Positions 33,825-41,202 of a stretch of 42,744 nt of DNA are shown here, piece by piece (position 1 is the first letter of the stretch; every line of letters starts with the position of its first letter). Source of the DNA: WVZH01 sp034430425 (GTDB lineage Bacteria > Chloroflexota > Anaerolineae > Anaerolineales > E44-bin32); assembly GCA_034430425.1 (NCBI GenBank), contig DAOUEK010000010.1:1-42744 (forward strand), in the 5' to 3' direction. The position numbers and the translations under genes were made by a program. A model generated the notes under the pieces. The model worked only from the letters and a program-made list of their open reading frames with translations. It had not been told where the DNA came from and did not search any database.

Positions 33825-34442
33825 TTAGAATAGGTTGAGTTGTTCCGCATCGATGGATGGGGCATCATCAGACGGCAGGACACTCTCACCTTTTGCGATC
33901 ATATCGGGCAGACGGGAAAAATCATCCTGCACGACCTGCCGCAGAGAGGGTTGATGTAAAGCAGCAGCCGGATGATACATCGGAACGATAAGCCTTTGAT
34001 TGACAACACGCGCCTGGCCGTGAATCGCACTGATGCGTTCCCCGGGGAAATAACGTGCCATTGAAAATCGGCCCAGGGTAACGATCACCTTGGGATTGAT
34101 CGCCCGGATTTGTCGCTCCAGGTATTTCGCACACGCTTCGATCTCATCCGTTTGAGGATCTCGATTTCCGGGTGGTCTGCATTTAACCACATTTCCGATG
34201 AAGACATCCTCGCGATTCAAACCGATGCTTGCGAGTAACTCTTCCAAAAAACGCCCTGCAGCACCAACAAAAGGCCGCCCTTGTTCGTTTTCATGAAACC
34301 CTGGGCCTTCACCGATAAACATCATATCCGCATCCGCAGGACCTTCACCGGGTACTGCCTTCTTGCGAGAGTGCTGCAATCTACATTCAACACAAGTTGC
34401 CACCTCGGCGGCAACTTGCTTCAGTTCCTCCTCCGGGCTCAC
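33825..34442 (-). CDS. Family 4 uracil-DNA glycosylase (4Fe-4S)
   Basis: 205 residues with four cysteines for the iron-sulfur cluster (C17, C20, C88, C104), the uracil-pocket motif GEGPGFHENEQGRPFVG, NVVKCRPPGNRDP and the C-terminal MYHPAA (His157). It removes uracil arising by cytosine deamination. GTG at 34442 overlaps the rimI stop codon (GTGA) and has AGGAGG nine bases upstream. The gene ends 27 bp before the nucleotide-sugar dehydrogenase, so repair and glycan genes probably share a transcript. Confidence 0.92.
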   Translation of the reverse strand: MSPEEELKQVAAEVATCVECRLQHSRKKAVPGEGPADADMMFIGEGPGFHENEQGRPFVGAAGRFLEELLASIGLNREDVFIGNVVKCRPPGNRDPQTDEIEACAKYLERQIRAINPKVIVTLGRFSMARYFPGERISAIHGQARVVNQRLIVPMYHPAAALHQPSLRQVVQDDFSRLPDMIAKGESVLPSDDAPSIDAEQLNLF

Positions 34443-34948
34443 CTGACAGAACCTCCTGCCGTGACTCGTACCCGTCCCAAAGGATCCAGCTTCATGAGCC
34501 AGGCATCTTCTCGGTTATCTTGATAGTAATTCTTCCTGCGTCCAACGACTTCAAATCCGAATTTGTCATATAAACCCAGGGCAGCCTGGTTGGAAGTGCG
34601 TACCTCCAGGGTTGCGATAACGCCGCCCAGGCTCTCGGCTAAATGAAGCGCTCCTTCCAGCAACGCTTGACCAATACCCCGGCGTCGAAAATCCGGATGG
34701 ACGGCCAGCGTACTGATGTGCATCTCATCGACAACAAACCAGAAACCAATATACCCAACAAGCTGGATTCGATCCAGATGATGATAATCGGCCACCATCA
34801 ATTGTGCGGCGGAATTATGCGCCAGTTCATAACGATAAGATCGTTCCGACCAGGGAAGAGGAAACGAGAATCGATCGATTTTCATGACCTCAGGAATATC
34901 GTCCAAGGTCATCACTCGGACGGCATATTCGGACTTCGCCTCCATCAT
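34439..34948 (-). CDS. rimI: Ribosomal protein S18-alanine N-acetyltransferase
   Basis: 169 residues from ATG at 34948, which overlaps the tsaB stop codon as ATGA. The GNAT fold is clear: ISTLAVHPDFRRRGIGQALL is the acetyl-CoA-binding motif A, and TSNQAALGLYDKFGFEVVGR with RKNYYQDNREDAWLM is the RimI-specific C-terminal block. It acetylates the N-terminal alanine of ribosomal protein S18. Its place between tsaB and the glycosylase is the common arrangement for t6A genes. Longer frames upstream run into tsaB and are not needed. Confidence 0.92.
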   Translation of the reverse strand: MMEAKSEYAVRVMTLDDIPEVMKIDRFSFPLPWSERSYRYELAHNSAAQLMVADYHHLDRIQLVGYIGFWFVVDEMHISTLAVHPDFRRRGIGQALLEGALHLAESLGGVIATLEVRTSNQAALGLYDKFGFEVVGRRKNYYQDNREDAWLMKLDPLGRVRVTAGGSVR

Positions 34949-35613
34949 CGTGTACTGCCATCTCCACAAGAGTCGATATATTCGGGTCGAATTTCCGCCG
35001 GATCCGTCAGCTTTCCTTTGCGGATTCGCTCCCAGGCCAATTCTGCAAGTTTTCCGGGGCGGCGCACACAATCTGCGGGAGAGGCCAAACGTACATTCGA
35101 CACTTCGGTTAATTTCTTGCGAGCTTCGGCGCTGATCTCTCCGCAGATATAGCTCTTCTTCTCGAGCTGCGCGATCACTTCGTCCCAGGAATAATTGCCG
35201 GCTTCACCGCGAGCCTTCCAGCCACTTCGCCCCCATTTGTACCACATTCCGACGACCCGTTTACGTCCAGCTTCGATCAACGCCAGCATGGGCTCCGATT
35301 GCTTCGATTGGCCTAGTGCGAGAACATCCAGTGTCGCCACGTCGACCAGGGGAAGCTGATGGGACAATGCAAGCCCCTTTGCGAAAGCCATTCCGATTCG
35401 AAGACCGGTGTACGATCCGGGCCCGGATGCCACTGCGACAGCAGTAAGGTCCTCTGCTTGCGCGTTGATTTTTCGCAGCATCATTGCCACTTCAGGCCCC
35501 AGGAGCACCGTATGGCGGCGTCCCCCCAGCCACAGGGATTCGGCCATAAGATTCACGCCATCGTGCAAGGCGATTCCGATCATTCGTGTAGCGGTATCCA
35601 GGGCAAGCAGCAC
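34945..35613 (-). CDS. tsaB: tRNA threonylcarbamoyladenosine biosynthesis protein TsaB
   Basis: 222 residues. The start LLALDTATRMIGIAL is the ASKHA phosphate-1-like strand, and SGPGSYTGLRIGMAFAKGLA is the family hallmark, followed by LPLVDVATLDVLA. TsaB is the scaffold that pairs with TsaD and TsaE in making N6-threonylcarbamoyladenosine-37 of ANN-decoding tRNAs. The frame extends upstream into tsaE, so the start is taken as GTG at 35613, which has GGGGG six bases upstream. TTG at 35619, overlapping the tsaE stop codon, is the alternative. The C-terminal part is basic and ends in IRPEYIDSCGDGSTR. Confidence 0.9.
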   Translation of the reverse strand: MLLALDTATRMIGIALHDGVNLMAESLWLGGRRHTVLLGPEVAMMLRKINAQAEDLTAVAVASGPGSYTGLRIGMAFAKGLALSHQLPLVDVATLDVLALGQSKQSEPMLALIEAGRKRVVGMWYKWGRSGWKARGEAGNYSWDEVIAQLEKKSYICGEISAEARKKLTEVSNVRLASPADCVRRPGKLAELAWERIRKGKLTDPAEIRPEYIDSCGDGSTR

Positions 35614-35615
35614 AA

Positions 35616-36113
35616 TCAACCCCCGAAAGTTGTCTGACGGAATGCTTGTAACATCCGTTCGTATTGGATCCCCTGCGCTTCGAAATGTAAACCACGCCGC
35701 ATCTCGTCTACCCAACGCAAACTGATCCACAGGCGGTCATCCGGCAGACTATCTTCGATCCTCTCCGGCCATTCGATCAACACAGGCCCATCGCCATCCA
35801 ATAAATCATACAACCCAAGCGCCACAGCTTCCGCCACACCGCTCAACCGGAATGCATCAAAGTGATAGAGCTTCTTCGCGTCTGCACGATGATATTCGTT
35901 AATTAATATATAGGTTGGACTGATAACCGGATCCAACGACCCCCAACCGCGAGCAATGCCTTGTGCCAGGGTCGTCTTACCAGAGCCGAGATCGCCGGAT
36001 AAACACAGCAAATCCCCGGATTGGATAAGTTCTCCCAGACGCACACCCAATCGCCGAGTCTGCTCAGGACTGTGACTGAGAAATTCAAGGGTTCGTTCGT
36101 CAAGAATAGGCAT
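35616..36113 (-). CDS. tsaE: tRNA threonylcarbamoyladenosine biosynthesis ATPase TsaE
   Basis: 165 residues from ATG at 36113. Walker A is GDLGSGKTT (40-48); then ISPTYILINEY, the Walker B-like HFDAFRL and VLIEWPERI, all in the usual TsaE order. It supplies ATPase activity to the TsaBDE complex for t6A formation. Only 12 bases separate this ATG from the -10 hexamer of its predicted promoter, and no ribosome binding site is seen, so its mRNA would have almost no leader. ATGs farther upstream (36149, 36158) lie before or inside the promoter and are rejected. First gene of an operon that later becomes glycan-related. Confidence 0.9.
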   Translation of the reverse strand: MPILDERTLEFLSHSPEQTRRLGVRLGELIQSGDLLCLSGDLGSGKTTLAQGIARGWGSLDPVISPTYILINEYHRADAKKLYHFDAFRLSGVAEAVALGLYDLLDGDGPVLIEWPERIEDSLPDDRLWISLRWVDEMRRGLHFEAQGIQYERMLQAFRQTTFGG

Positions 36114-36125
36114 CGACCGCGAGGC

Positions 36126-36154
36126 ATTATACGTCAGCCGGGTGGTCATAACAA
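36126..36154 (-). promoter_or_regulatory. Promoter of the tsaE-led operon
   Basis: On the minus strand TTGTTA (36154-36149) and a perfect TATAAT (36131-36126) are 17 bases apart. Transcription would begin about 36119, roughly five bases before the tsaE ATG, consistent with the missing Shine-Dalgarno sequence. Confidence 0.65.
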
Positions 36155-36283
36155 GCATGCCGCAAATTACCGCGTATCCTGTACTGCTTATAAGGATTTC
36201 TCATTGGTTTAGAATCGATCGACTTCAGCAGCACCGGCTCTGCCGGGTGAAGAGAACTCGCCAAACTCACACATCTCTCCCCC

Positions 36284-36312
36284 TTTCCATCCCTGCATCT
36301 CCGTGCTACTAT
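36284..36312 (+). promoter_or_regulatory. Candidate promoter giving a leaderless metallophosphoesterase mRNA
   Basis: TTTCCA (36284-36289) and TACTAT (36307-36312) are 17 bases apart. The ATG at 36319 lies seven bases after the -10 box, where the transcription start is expected, and no ribosome binding site precedes it. The match is weaker than that of the divergent tsaE promoter. Confidence 0.45.
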
Positions 36313-36318
36313 CTTGAC

Positions 36319-37047
36319 ATGCGCGTACTTGTCATCTCAGATATTCATGCAAATCTTAGCGCGCTCGAAGCAGTTCTCGATGTTGCTGAGGCGTACGAAG
36401 CTGTCTGGTGCCTCGGCGATCTTGTTGGCTACGGCCCTGATCCCAACGCATGTGTCGAAATCGTTCGCTCTCTCCCGAACTTGCTTTGTCTCATTGGCAA
36501 CCACGATCAAGCAGCGATCGGTATGATCCCCCTCTCCCGCTTCAACCGCGAAGCTGGCGCGATTGCCGCCTGGACCCGACAAAAGCTCAGTAACGATAGT
36601 ATCAAATACTTGCGTTCCTTGCCCAGTAAAATCACAACCCTGAATTACACCCTGGCCCATGGCAGTCCAAATCAGCCCATCTGGGAATACATTCTGGATC
36701 AACACACGGCTGATCGAAGTTTTGATGCCCTGAAGACGGATTATTCGCTCGTCGGTCACACACATCTTCCCGTGGTTTACCACCGCCCGCCAGGCGACAC
36801 CTTCTCGAAGACGAAGCGCATCCAATGGGAAGGAGAGATGGCGCTGCTGCCGAAGATGATCCTCAATCCCGGCTCCGTGGGACAACCGCGCGATCGAGAT
36901 CCGCGCGCTTCCTACGCCATCCTCGACACAGAAGCCACTACATGGGAAATGCGTCGAATCGCATACGACATCGCCCAAGTGCAAGCCAGAATCATCGAGG
37001 CCGGCTTACCCGAACGACAAGCGCAGCGCCTTAATTCTGGCTGGTAA
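36319..37047 (+). CDS. Metallophosphoesterase (YfcE/MJ0936-like)
   Basis: 242 residues from ATG at 36319. The full set of calcineurin-like metal motifs is present in order: VISDIHAN, CLGDLVGYGPDPN, LIGNHD, LAHGSP and LVGHTHLP, followed by NPGSVGQPRDRDPRASYAIL, which is typical of the YfcE-like group. A frame open to 36142 exists, but the region upstream lacks family homology and contains both divergent promoters. These enzymes hydrolyse phosphodiesters or phosphomonoesters with two metals. The cellular substrate is unknown. It is divergent from tsaE, and no link to glycan synthesis is evident. Confidence 0.88.
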   Translation: MRVLVISDIHANLSALEAVLDVAEAYEAVWCLGDLVGYGPDPNACVEIVRSLPNLLCLIGNHDQAAIGMIPLSRFNREAGAIAAWTRQKLSNDSIKYLRSLPSKITTLNYTLAHGSPNQPIWEYILDQHTADRSFDALKTDYSLVGHTHLPVVYHRPPGDTFSKTKRIQWEGEMALLPKMILNPGSVGQPRDRDPRASYAILDTEATTWEMRRIAYDIAQVQARIIEAGLPERQAQRLNSGW

Positions 37048-37121
37048 CGGGGAACTTCCATATCAAATTTTTCGTCAAAGTAGCGAATCAAGATCCTGCA
37101 GTAGAAAAGGAGATGTTCGCC

Positions 37122-38078
37122 ATGAAAAAAATTCGCTTACTCGTTATCCTAATCGTTCTGGGTATATTTACCAGTGCATGCGCATCGGCAAGGATGGGCG
37201 CCGAACCAGCGATGTGGGAAGCCAATCAAGGTATCTCATCGATCAGTTACGACGAAGGCTATGATTTCGATTTCGAAGAATCCTACGATGATTCCGCTGG
37301 CGAGATCGCCAGGGACTCGACGGCATCCAAAACCAACATCGCCACACAGGCTTCGCTCACAGAGCGTATCGTCATTCGGAACGCCGATCTCTCGCTTGTC
37401 GTAAGCGATCCTGCCGCAACATCCGATCAGATCGCCGCCATGGCCGAGGAAATGGGCGGCTTTGTCGTCAATTTGAATGTGTATCAAACCATATTTGAGA
37501 GCGGCGTTGAAGGCGAACGCGCATTGATTACCATCCGCGTCCCTGCTGAACAGTTGGATAAAGCCATTGAAACGATCAAAGAAAACGCCATCGAAGTCCG
37601 AAACGAGGAAATTTCCGGGCAGGATGTAACCGAAGAATATACCGATATGCAATCTCGTCTCCGGCATTTGGAAGCCGTCGAACAACAATTGCTGGGGTTT
37701 CTCGAAGACGCCGATGACACCGAGGATGCCCTGAGCGTTTTCGAGCAACTCGAGTACAAACAATCCGAAATCGAAGTCATCAAAGGACGGATCCAGTACC
37801 TGGAAGATTCGGCCAGACTGTCACGAATTTCCATCAATCTGCAACCGGACTTTGCTGACAGACCGCTGCAAATCGGTAGCTGGCGACCCGTTGGGACAGC
37901 GAAGGACGCCATTGAGGCGCTTGTCAGTACACTGCAGTTTATTGGCAACGTAATCATCGTCTTAGTCCTGTACATCCTTCCGGTCGCAATTGTGATCGGC
38001 ATCATTCTCTGGCCGCTGCGAAAGCTGTATCGCCATTTCCGACCGAAGAGAGAAAAGACGCCTGCTGAAGAAGAATGA
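37122..38078 (+). CDS. DUF4349 lipoprotein with C-terminal membrane helix
   Basis: 318 residues from ATG at 37122; AAGGAG is nine bases upstream, while ATG at 37113 sits directly on that site and is unlikely. A signal peptide with lipobox FTSAC (C20) is followed by an acidic low-complexity stretch (DEGYDFDFEESYDDSAGE), then the DUF4349 domain: TERIVIRNADLSLVV, ITIRVPAEQLDKAIETI, ISGQDVTEEYTDMQSRL and a coiled-coil-like KQSEIEVIKGRIQYLEDSARLS. One long hydrophobic helix (VIIVLVLYILPVAIVIGIILW) and a basic tail end the protein. It is thus anchored at both ends, with the domain outside. Function is unknown; some relatives are envelope-stress or periplasmic scaffold proteins. Confidence 0.85.
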   Translation: MKKIRLLVILIVLGIFTSACASARMGAEPAMWEANQGISSISYDEGYDFDFEESYDDSAGEIARDSTASKTNIATQASLTERIVIRNADLSLVVSDPAATSDQIAAMAEEMGGFVVNLNVYQTIFESGVEGERALITIRVPAEQLDKAIETIKENAIEVRNEEISGQDVTEEYTDMQSRLRHLEAVEQQLLGFLEDADDTEDALSVFEQLEYKQSEIEVIKGRIQYLEDSARLSRISINLQPDFADRPLQIGSWRPVGTAKDAIEALVSTLQFIGNVIIVLVLYILPVAIVIGIILWPLRKLYRHFRPKREKTPAEEE

Positions 38079-38134
38079 GGTTGTTTTCGCTGCGGATACG
38101 ATCCTTCTCGCTCAAAATATTGCGAGATGAAAGC

Positions 38135-38166
38135 AAAAAGGGGCTGTCCCAAATGGGCAGCCCCTT
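38135..38166 (-). terminator. Intrinsic terminator of the flavin transporter operon, possibly bidirectional
   Basis: A 9-bp stem AAGGGGCTG/CAGCCCCTT (38138-38146/38158-38166), extended after a bulged T by CCC/GGG around an AAAT loop. On the minus strand it is followed by TTTTT, ending transcription from the ATPase gene at 38318. On the plus strand the following sequence is only partly T-rich, so it may also help end the DUF4349 transcript. Confidence 0.75.
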
Positions 38167-38212
38167 ACATTTATGCATAGACAAGGATCGTTAGATGATG
38201 TTGATGTGTAGC

Positions 38213-38226
38213 CCGATTCGAATCGG
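38213..38226. repeat. 14-bp perfect palindrome between convergent genes
   Basis: CCGATTCGAATCGG reads the same on both strands. It lies in the 240-bp gap between the convergent DUF4349 and ATPase genes, about 50 bases from the terminator. The role is unknown; a protein-binding site or chance are both possible. Nothing else gene-like is visible in 38167-38317. Confidence 0.35.
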
Positions 38227-38317
38227 TGACAAAGCGGGATTATCGAAAAAGATCATTCAGACATACTCCAAGCTGCTGGATACCCGGAACTGCTATAACA
38301 AATACCCCACCCGGGAT

Positions 38318-39079
38318 TTATCCTTCGATTGCACCACGCACTTTTGCAACCAGCTCGCCAAACGCTGGCGTGTGCGTCATCTCGAGTTTGCGAGGGCGCG
38401 ACAAGCAAATCGGCAAATCCATAGACACGCTTGCCGGCCGGGAACTCAATACGATCACTCGATCGGCCAGGAGCACAGCTTCGGAGATCGAGTGCGTCAC
38501 CATCACAACGGTCACCGTACGTGCCGACCAGATGCGCATCAACTCTGTTTCCATGCGTTCACGCGTCAGCGCGTCCAACGAGCCGAACGGTTCATCCAGT
38601 AGCAGGATGTCCGGCTCATGGACCATCGCTCGTGCAATCGCCACGCGCTGTGCCATACCGCCGGAGAGATCCCGGGGAAGCGATTCTTCGAAGCCGCTCA
38701 AGCCGACCAATTCGATCATAGCCTTCGCCCGTTGCTCGCAGAAGTCTTGTGGGAGTCCCTGGAGTTCCAGGGGGAGAAAAATATTGCTGAGCACGGTACG
38801 CCAGGGCATTAGATTCGCATCTTGAAAGACAAATCCGATACGGCGTCTGGGGCGCGAAAGCCTTTGCCCCTCGAAGATCACTTCACCCCCCGTTGGCAGA
38901 AGCAATCCGGCCAGCAGGCGCAGCAGCGTGGTTTTCCCGCATCCAGAAGAACCGACCACGCAGACGAATTCCTGACGGCGCACTTCAAAGTGCACGTCGC
39001 GCAGGGCGCGCAAACCGCCGTTCCCATTGGGGAACGTCATCGACAAATTGCGGGCAGCCAGGATCGAATCACTCATCAT
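38318..39079 (-). CDS. ATPase of the riboflavin ABC transporter (RibXY system)
   Basis: 253 residues of the SsuB/TauB/ThiZ type: Walker A GSSGCGKTT, Q-loop FVFQDANLMPW, signature LSGGMAQRVAIARA, Walker B ILLLDEPFGSLD and the H-loop VTHSISEA. It energises the permease encoded at 40097-40885. Its ATG at 39079 directly follows the TGA of the substrate-binding gene, so the three genes are one operon. By sequence alone it could serve nitrate, sulfonate or pyrimidine uptake; the FMN riboswitch upstream argues for flavin. It ends at the operon terminator region. Confidence 0.85.
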   Translation of the reverse strand: MMSDSILAARNLSMTFPNGNGGLRALRDVHFEVRRQEFVCVVGSSGCGKTTLLRLLAGLLLPTGGEVIFEGQRLSRPRRRIGFVFQDANLMPWRTVLSNIFLPLELQGLPQDFCEQRAKAMIELVGLSGFEESLPRDLSGGMAQRVAIARAMVHEPDILLLDEPFGSLDALTRERMETELMRIWSARTVTVVMVTHSISEAVLLADRVIVLSSRPASVSMDLPICLSRPRKLEMTHTPAFGELVAKVRGAIEG

Positions 39080-40081
39080 TCACGGTAGATAATCATTGCT
39101 AAACGCCTGGTTCAAATCCAACGGCTCTTGAAGGAATTCCAGTTCCAAGAGAATCGCCTGCATGTTCTCCCAGGCTTCCATAGACGAATATCCCAATGGA
39201 TTGGCGTCCCAATATGCAATACTCTCTGCGAGCACCTTGTGTTGGATATTCTCGTCTGCTTCCGCCAATCCCTCAACATACTCCTTGGCGATTTCATATG
39301 CTTCGTCGGGATACGCTATCGTGTCCTCGATCCCCCGCAATATGGCTCGCACCATGCGTCGCACGAGATCCGGATTCTCCCTGAGGGTTTTTTCGTTGGT
39401 AATCAGGCCGTTCGAAGGCAGGTGAACGTAATCCGACACTGGCATCACGGTCACCGGGAAACCTTGCGCTTCCAGCTGCACCGGTTCGTTGTTGGCATAC
39501 ACCACAGCTGCATCGACCGTCCCTTGATACAACGCTTCCGCCTGGGCAAAACCAATCGGATCCAGAGTAACATCCGCCTCCTCGATACCGTTGGCTCCCA
39601 AAAGCGCCCGTAAACCGATGTAGGAAGCGCCATAAACACCGGGGAAACCGATATGCTTCCCGATCAGATCGGCTGGCGACTTGATATCACCATCTCCAGA
39701 TGCAGCGACAGCGATGGGATAATCCTGCCACCAAGCCATCACGTACACAACCGGAAGGTTTTGCGCTCTGGCCAAAAGCACCTGTTCACCGGAAACGACA
39801 GCGAACTGAATTTCGTCCGCTCCTACAAGTTGCACGGACTCAGATTCGGCCAGGTGCTCAAAGACAACATCGAGATTGTTCTCCTGAAAAAAACCGCAGG
39901 AATCGGCGACGTAGAAAGGCGCGAATTGCAAATCCGGCCGGTAACTCATAACGATGCGCAGCTTATCAGGCTCCGCATCTACGGATGCATTGCTTTCCGT
40001 CTGAATTGTGCTTTGAGTCGCCGATTGGCAAGCTCCCAACAGCACAGCAATGGTCAAAAAGAAAATTATCTTAGCTTTCAC
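39080..40081 (-). CDS. ribY: Substrate-binding lipoprotein of the riboflavin ABC transporter
   Basis: 333 residues with a short signal peptide and lipobox LLGAC (C18), then an NMT1/THI5-like periplasmic-binding fold: FAPFYVADSCGFFQENNLDVVF, FAVVSGEQVLLARAQNLPVVYV, KHIGFPGVYGASYIGLRALLG and VDAAVVYANNEPVQLEA. Related proteins bind formylaminopyrimidine or other ring compounds. Because the operon is preceded by an FMN riboswitch (41062-41185), and RFN-controlled NMT1-type binding proteins with permeases were proposed as RibXY in Chloroflexus, riboflavin or a flavin precursor is the likely ligand. Membrane-anchored on the outer face. It starts 15 bp after the permease gene. Confidence 0.85.
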   Translation of the reverse strand: MKAKIIFFLTIAVLLGACQSATQSTIQTESNASVDAEPDKLRIVMSYRPDLQFAPFYVADSCGFFQENNLDVVFEHLAESESVQLVGADEIQFAVVSGEQVLLARAQNLPVVYVMAWWQDYPIAVAASGDGDIKSPADLIGKHIGFPGVYGASYIGLRALLGANGIEEADVTLDPIGFAQAEALYQGTVDAAVVYANNEPVQLEAQGFPVTVMPVSDYVHLPSNGLITNEKTLRENPDLVRRMVRAILRGIEDTIAYPDEAYEIAKEYVEGLAEADENIQHKVLAESIAYWDANPLGYSSMEAWENMQAILLELEFLQEPLDLNQAFSNDYLP

Positions 40082-40096
40082 CTGGAATTTCCTCCT

Positions 40097-40885
40097 CTAT
40101 TTTGATGGTGCATGATGCCATGCCAAAACCCTGCGCTCGATTGCAGTCACCAGACCGTAGAGCGCCAGGGCCAACGTAATCAACATAAATACAGCTACGA
40201 AAACCAGCGATGTGTCGAATACACCCCGACCAACATTGATCAGAAAACCCAAACCCTCATCGGACCCGACGAATTCACCCACCACCGCTCCGATGACAGA
40301 CAACGTGGCGCCTACCTTGAGGCCGCCAAATACAACCGGCATTGCAGCCGGCACTTCGAGTTTACGGAAAATCTGCCAACGCGTTGCTCTCAGCGATCGC
40401 ATCAAATCGTGGAGATCTTCCGGAACAGACCGGACCCCAACCACTGTATTGACCAGAACGGGGAAAAATACGATCAAGGCACTGATCAAAATCTTTGATA
40501 TTCTCCCCGGGCCAAACCAAATGACCAACAGAGGCGCAATGGCAACAATTGGTACAGATTGAGAGGCGATGATGTACGGCGAAAGCAGACGTTCAACCGT
40601 GCGCGACTTTGCAACGGCGTATCCGATCATGGTCGCAAAGGACAATCCCAGCACCAATCCCCCAAACACCTCGATTAATGTTGCTGTTGTGTGGTGAAGC
40701 AGACTCCCATCCGACAACGCCCGCACAAAACGATCAAACACCGCCTCCGGCGGTGGAAGGATGAAAGCGGGCAAACCGCTTAGGTGACTGAGTCCTTCCC
40801 AAAGGAATAAGCCGAGAAACGCAACGACGAGAAGCGTCCATACCAGAGATGGAATCCTTACTCGCAGCTTCTTATTCTCACCCAC
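40097..40885 (-). CDS. ribX: Permease of the riboflavin ABC transporter
   Basis: 262 residues from GTG at 40885, which has AGGAG eight bases upstream. Frames open to 40963 would read through a terminator hairpin and are rejected; ATG at 40903 has no ribosome binding site. The protein has about six hydrophobic helices and the BPD_transp_1 coupling loop EVPAAMPVVFGGLKVGATLSVIG followed by VVGEFVGSDEGLG, typical of SsuC/ThiX permeases. It forms the membrane channel of the flavin uptake system. Expression should fall when FMN is abundant, through the riboswitch and terminator in the leader. Confidence 0.87.
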   Translation of the reverse strand: MGENKKLRVRIPSLVWTLLVVAFLGLFLWEGLSHLSGLPAFILPPPEAVFDRFVRALSDGSLLHHTTATLIEVFGGLVLGLSFATMIGYAVAKSRTVERLLSPYIIASQSVPIVAIAPLLVIWFGPGRISKILISALIVFFPVLVNTVVGVRSVPEDLHDLMRSLRATRWQIFRKLEVPAAMPVVFGGLKVGATLSVIGAVVGEFVGSDEGLGFLINVGRGVFDTSLVFVAVFMLITLALALYGLVTAIERRVLAWHHAPSK

Positions 40886-40924
40886 CGACAAGTCTCCTAT
40901 CATTATGCGTTCGATAATCAAGAC

Positions 40925-40956
40925 AAAAATCGCCCCGAATTTCAATTTTCGGGGCG
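40925..40956 (-). terminator. Riboswitch-controlled terminator before ribX
   Basis: A 9-bp stem CGCCCCGAA/TTCGGGGCG (plus-strand 40931-40939/40948-40956) with an 8-base loop, followed on the minus strand by ATTTTTG. It lies 40 bases before the ribX start, between the FMN aptamer and the gene, as expected for transcription attenuation. Confidence 0.8.
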
Positions 40957-40994
40957 TAGGCATGCAGAGTGAGAAGATCCTTCTGACTCACAAA

Positions 40995-41018
40995 CCCCGA
41001 AGAGGAATCTCTTCGGGG
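40995..41018 (-). promoter_or_regulatory. Intermediate hairpin of the riboswitch expression platform
   Basis: A perfect 10-bp stem CCCCGAAGAG/CTCTTCGGGG with a 4-base loop, between aptamer and terminator. On the minus strand it is followed by only TTTG, a poor T-run. Its 5' arm is complementary over nine bases to a conserved aptamer strand (41174-41182), and its 3' arm is complementary over seven bases to the terminator 5' arm (40948-40954), so it can relay the aptamer state. Confidence 0.65.
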
Positions 41019-41061
41019 CGCATATCACAACCTCAACAGCATTAGACACTGCCAAGATTGG

Positions 41062-41185
41062 AGCCTTCTTCCATCCGGACTATACCGTCGGCACCGTAAT
41101 TACAACGGTTCTACGCAGCTGCGTTTGCGGGCTTTACCGCCGATCGGGAATTGAGCATCTCTGCCCTCACCCTGCCCCGAAGGCT
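41062..41185 (-). promoter_or_regulatory. FMN riboswitch (RFN element)
   Basis: The minus strand carries the conserved RFN pieces in order: AGCCTTCGGGGCAGGGTGA, AATTCCC, TCGGCGGTAAAGCCCGC, a palindromic helix ACGCAG/CTGCGT, ACCG/CGGT, and GCCGACGGTATAGTCCGGAT with GGAAGAAGGCT. P1 pairs AGCCTTC (41185-41179) with GAAGGCT (41068-41062). The P2 loop has an extra 14-base segment (41153-41166). It lies upstream of ribX and, with the hairpins at 40925-41018, accounts for the 325-bp stretch without a gene. Confidence 0.93.
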
Positions 41186-41202
41186 ATTTTTTGGTTTTCC
41201 CA

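Noticed and set aside
34949..35071. Longer N-terminus for RimI
   Set aside because: It would lie inside tsaB in another frame. The family alignment begins near ATG 34948, which makes an ATGA overlap.
38211..38230. tRNA T-arm lookalike (GATTCGAAT) as a tRNA or phage attachment remnant
   Set aside because: The stem does not pair as a T-arm, no acceptor, D or anticodon arm is found around it, and there is no integrase. It is explained by the palindrome.
39080..40081. Thiamine or pyrimidine precursor binding protein (ThiY/THI5-like)
   Set aside because: Sequence similarity alone would suggest it, but the leader carries an FMN and not a TPP riboswitch, so flavin transport is preferred.
40886..40963. 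Upstream extension of the ribX reading frame
   Set aside because: This stretch encodes the riboswitch terminator hairpin (40931-40956). The GTG at 40885 has a good ribosome binding site and gives the usual permease length.
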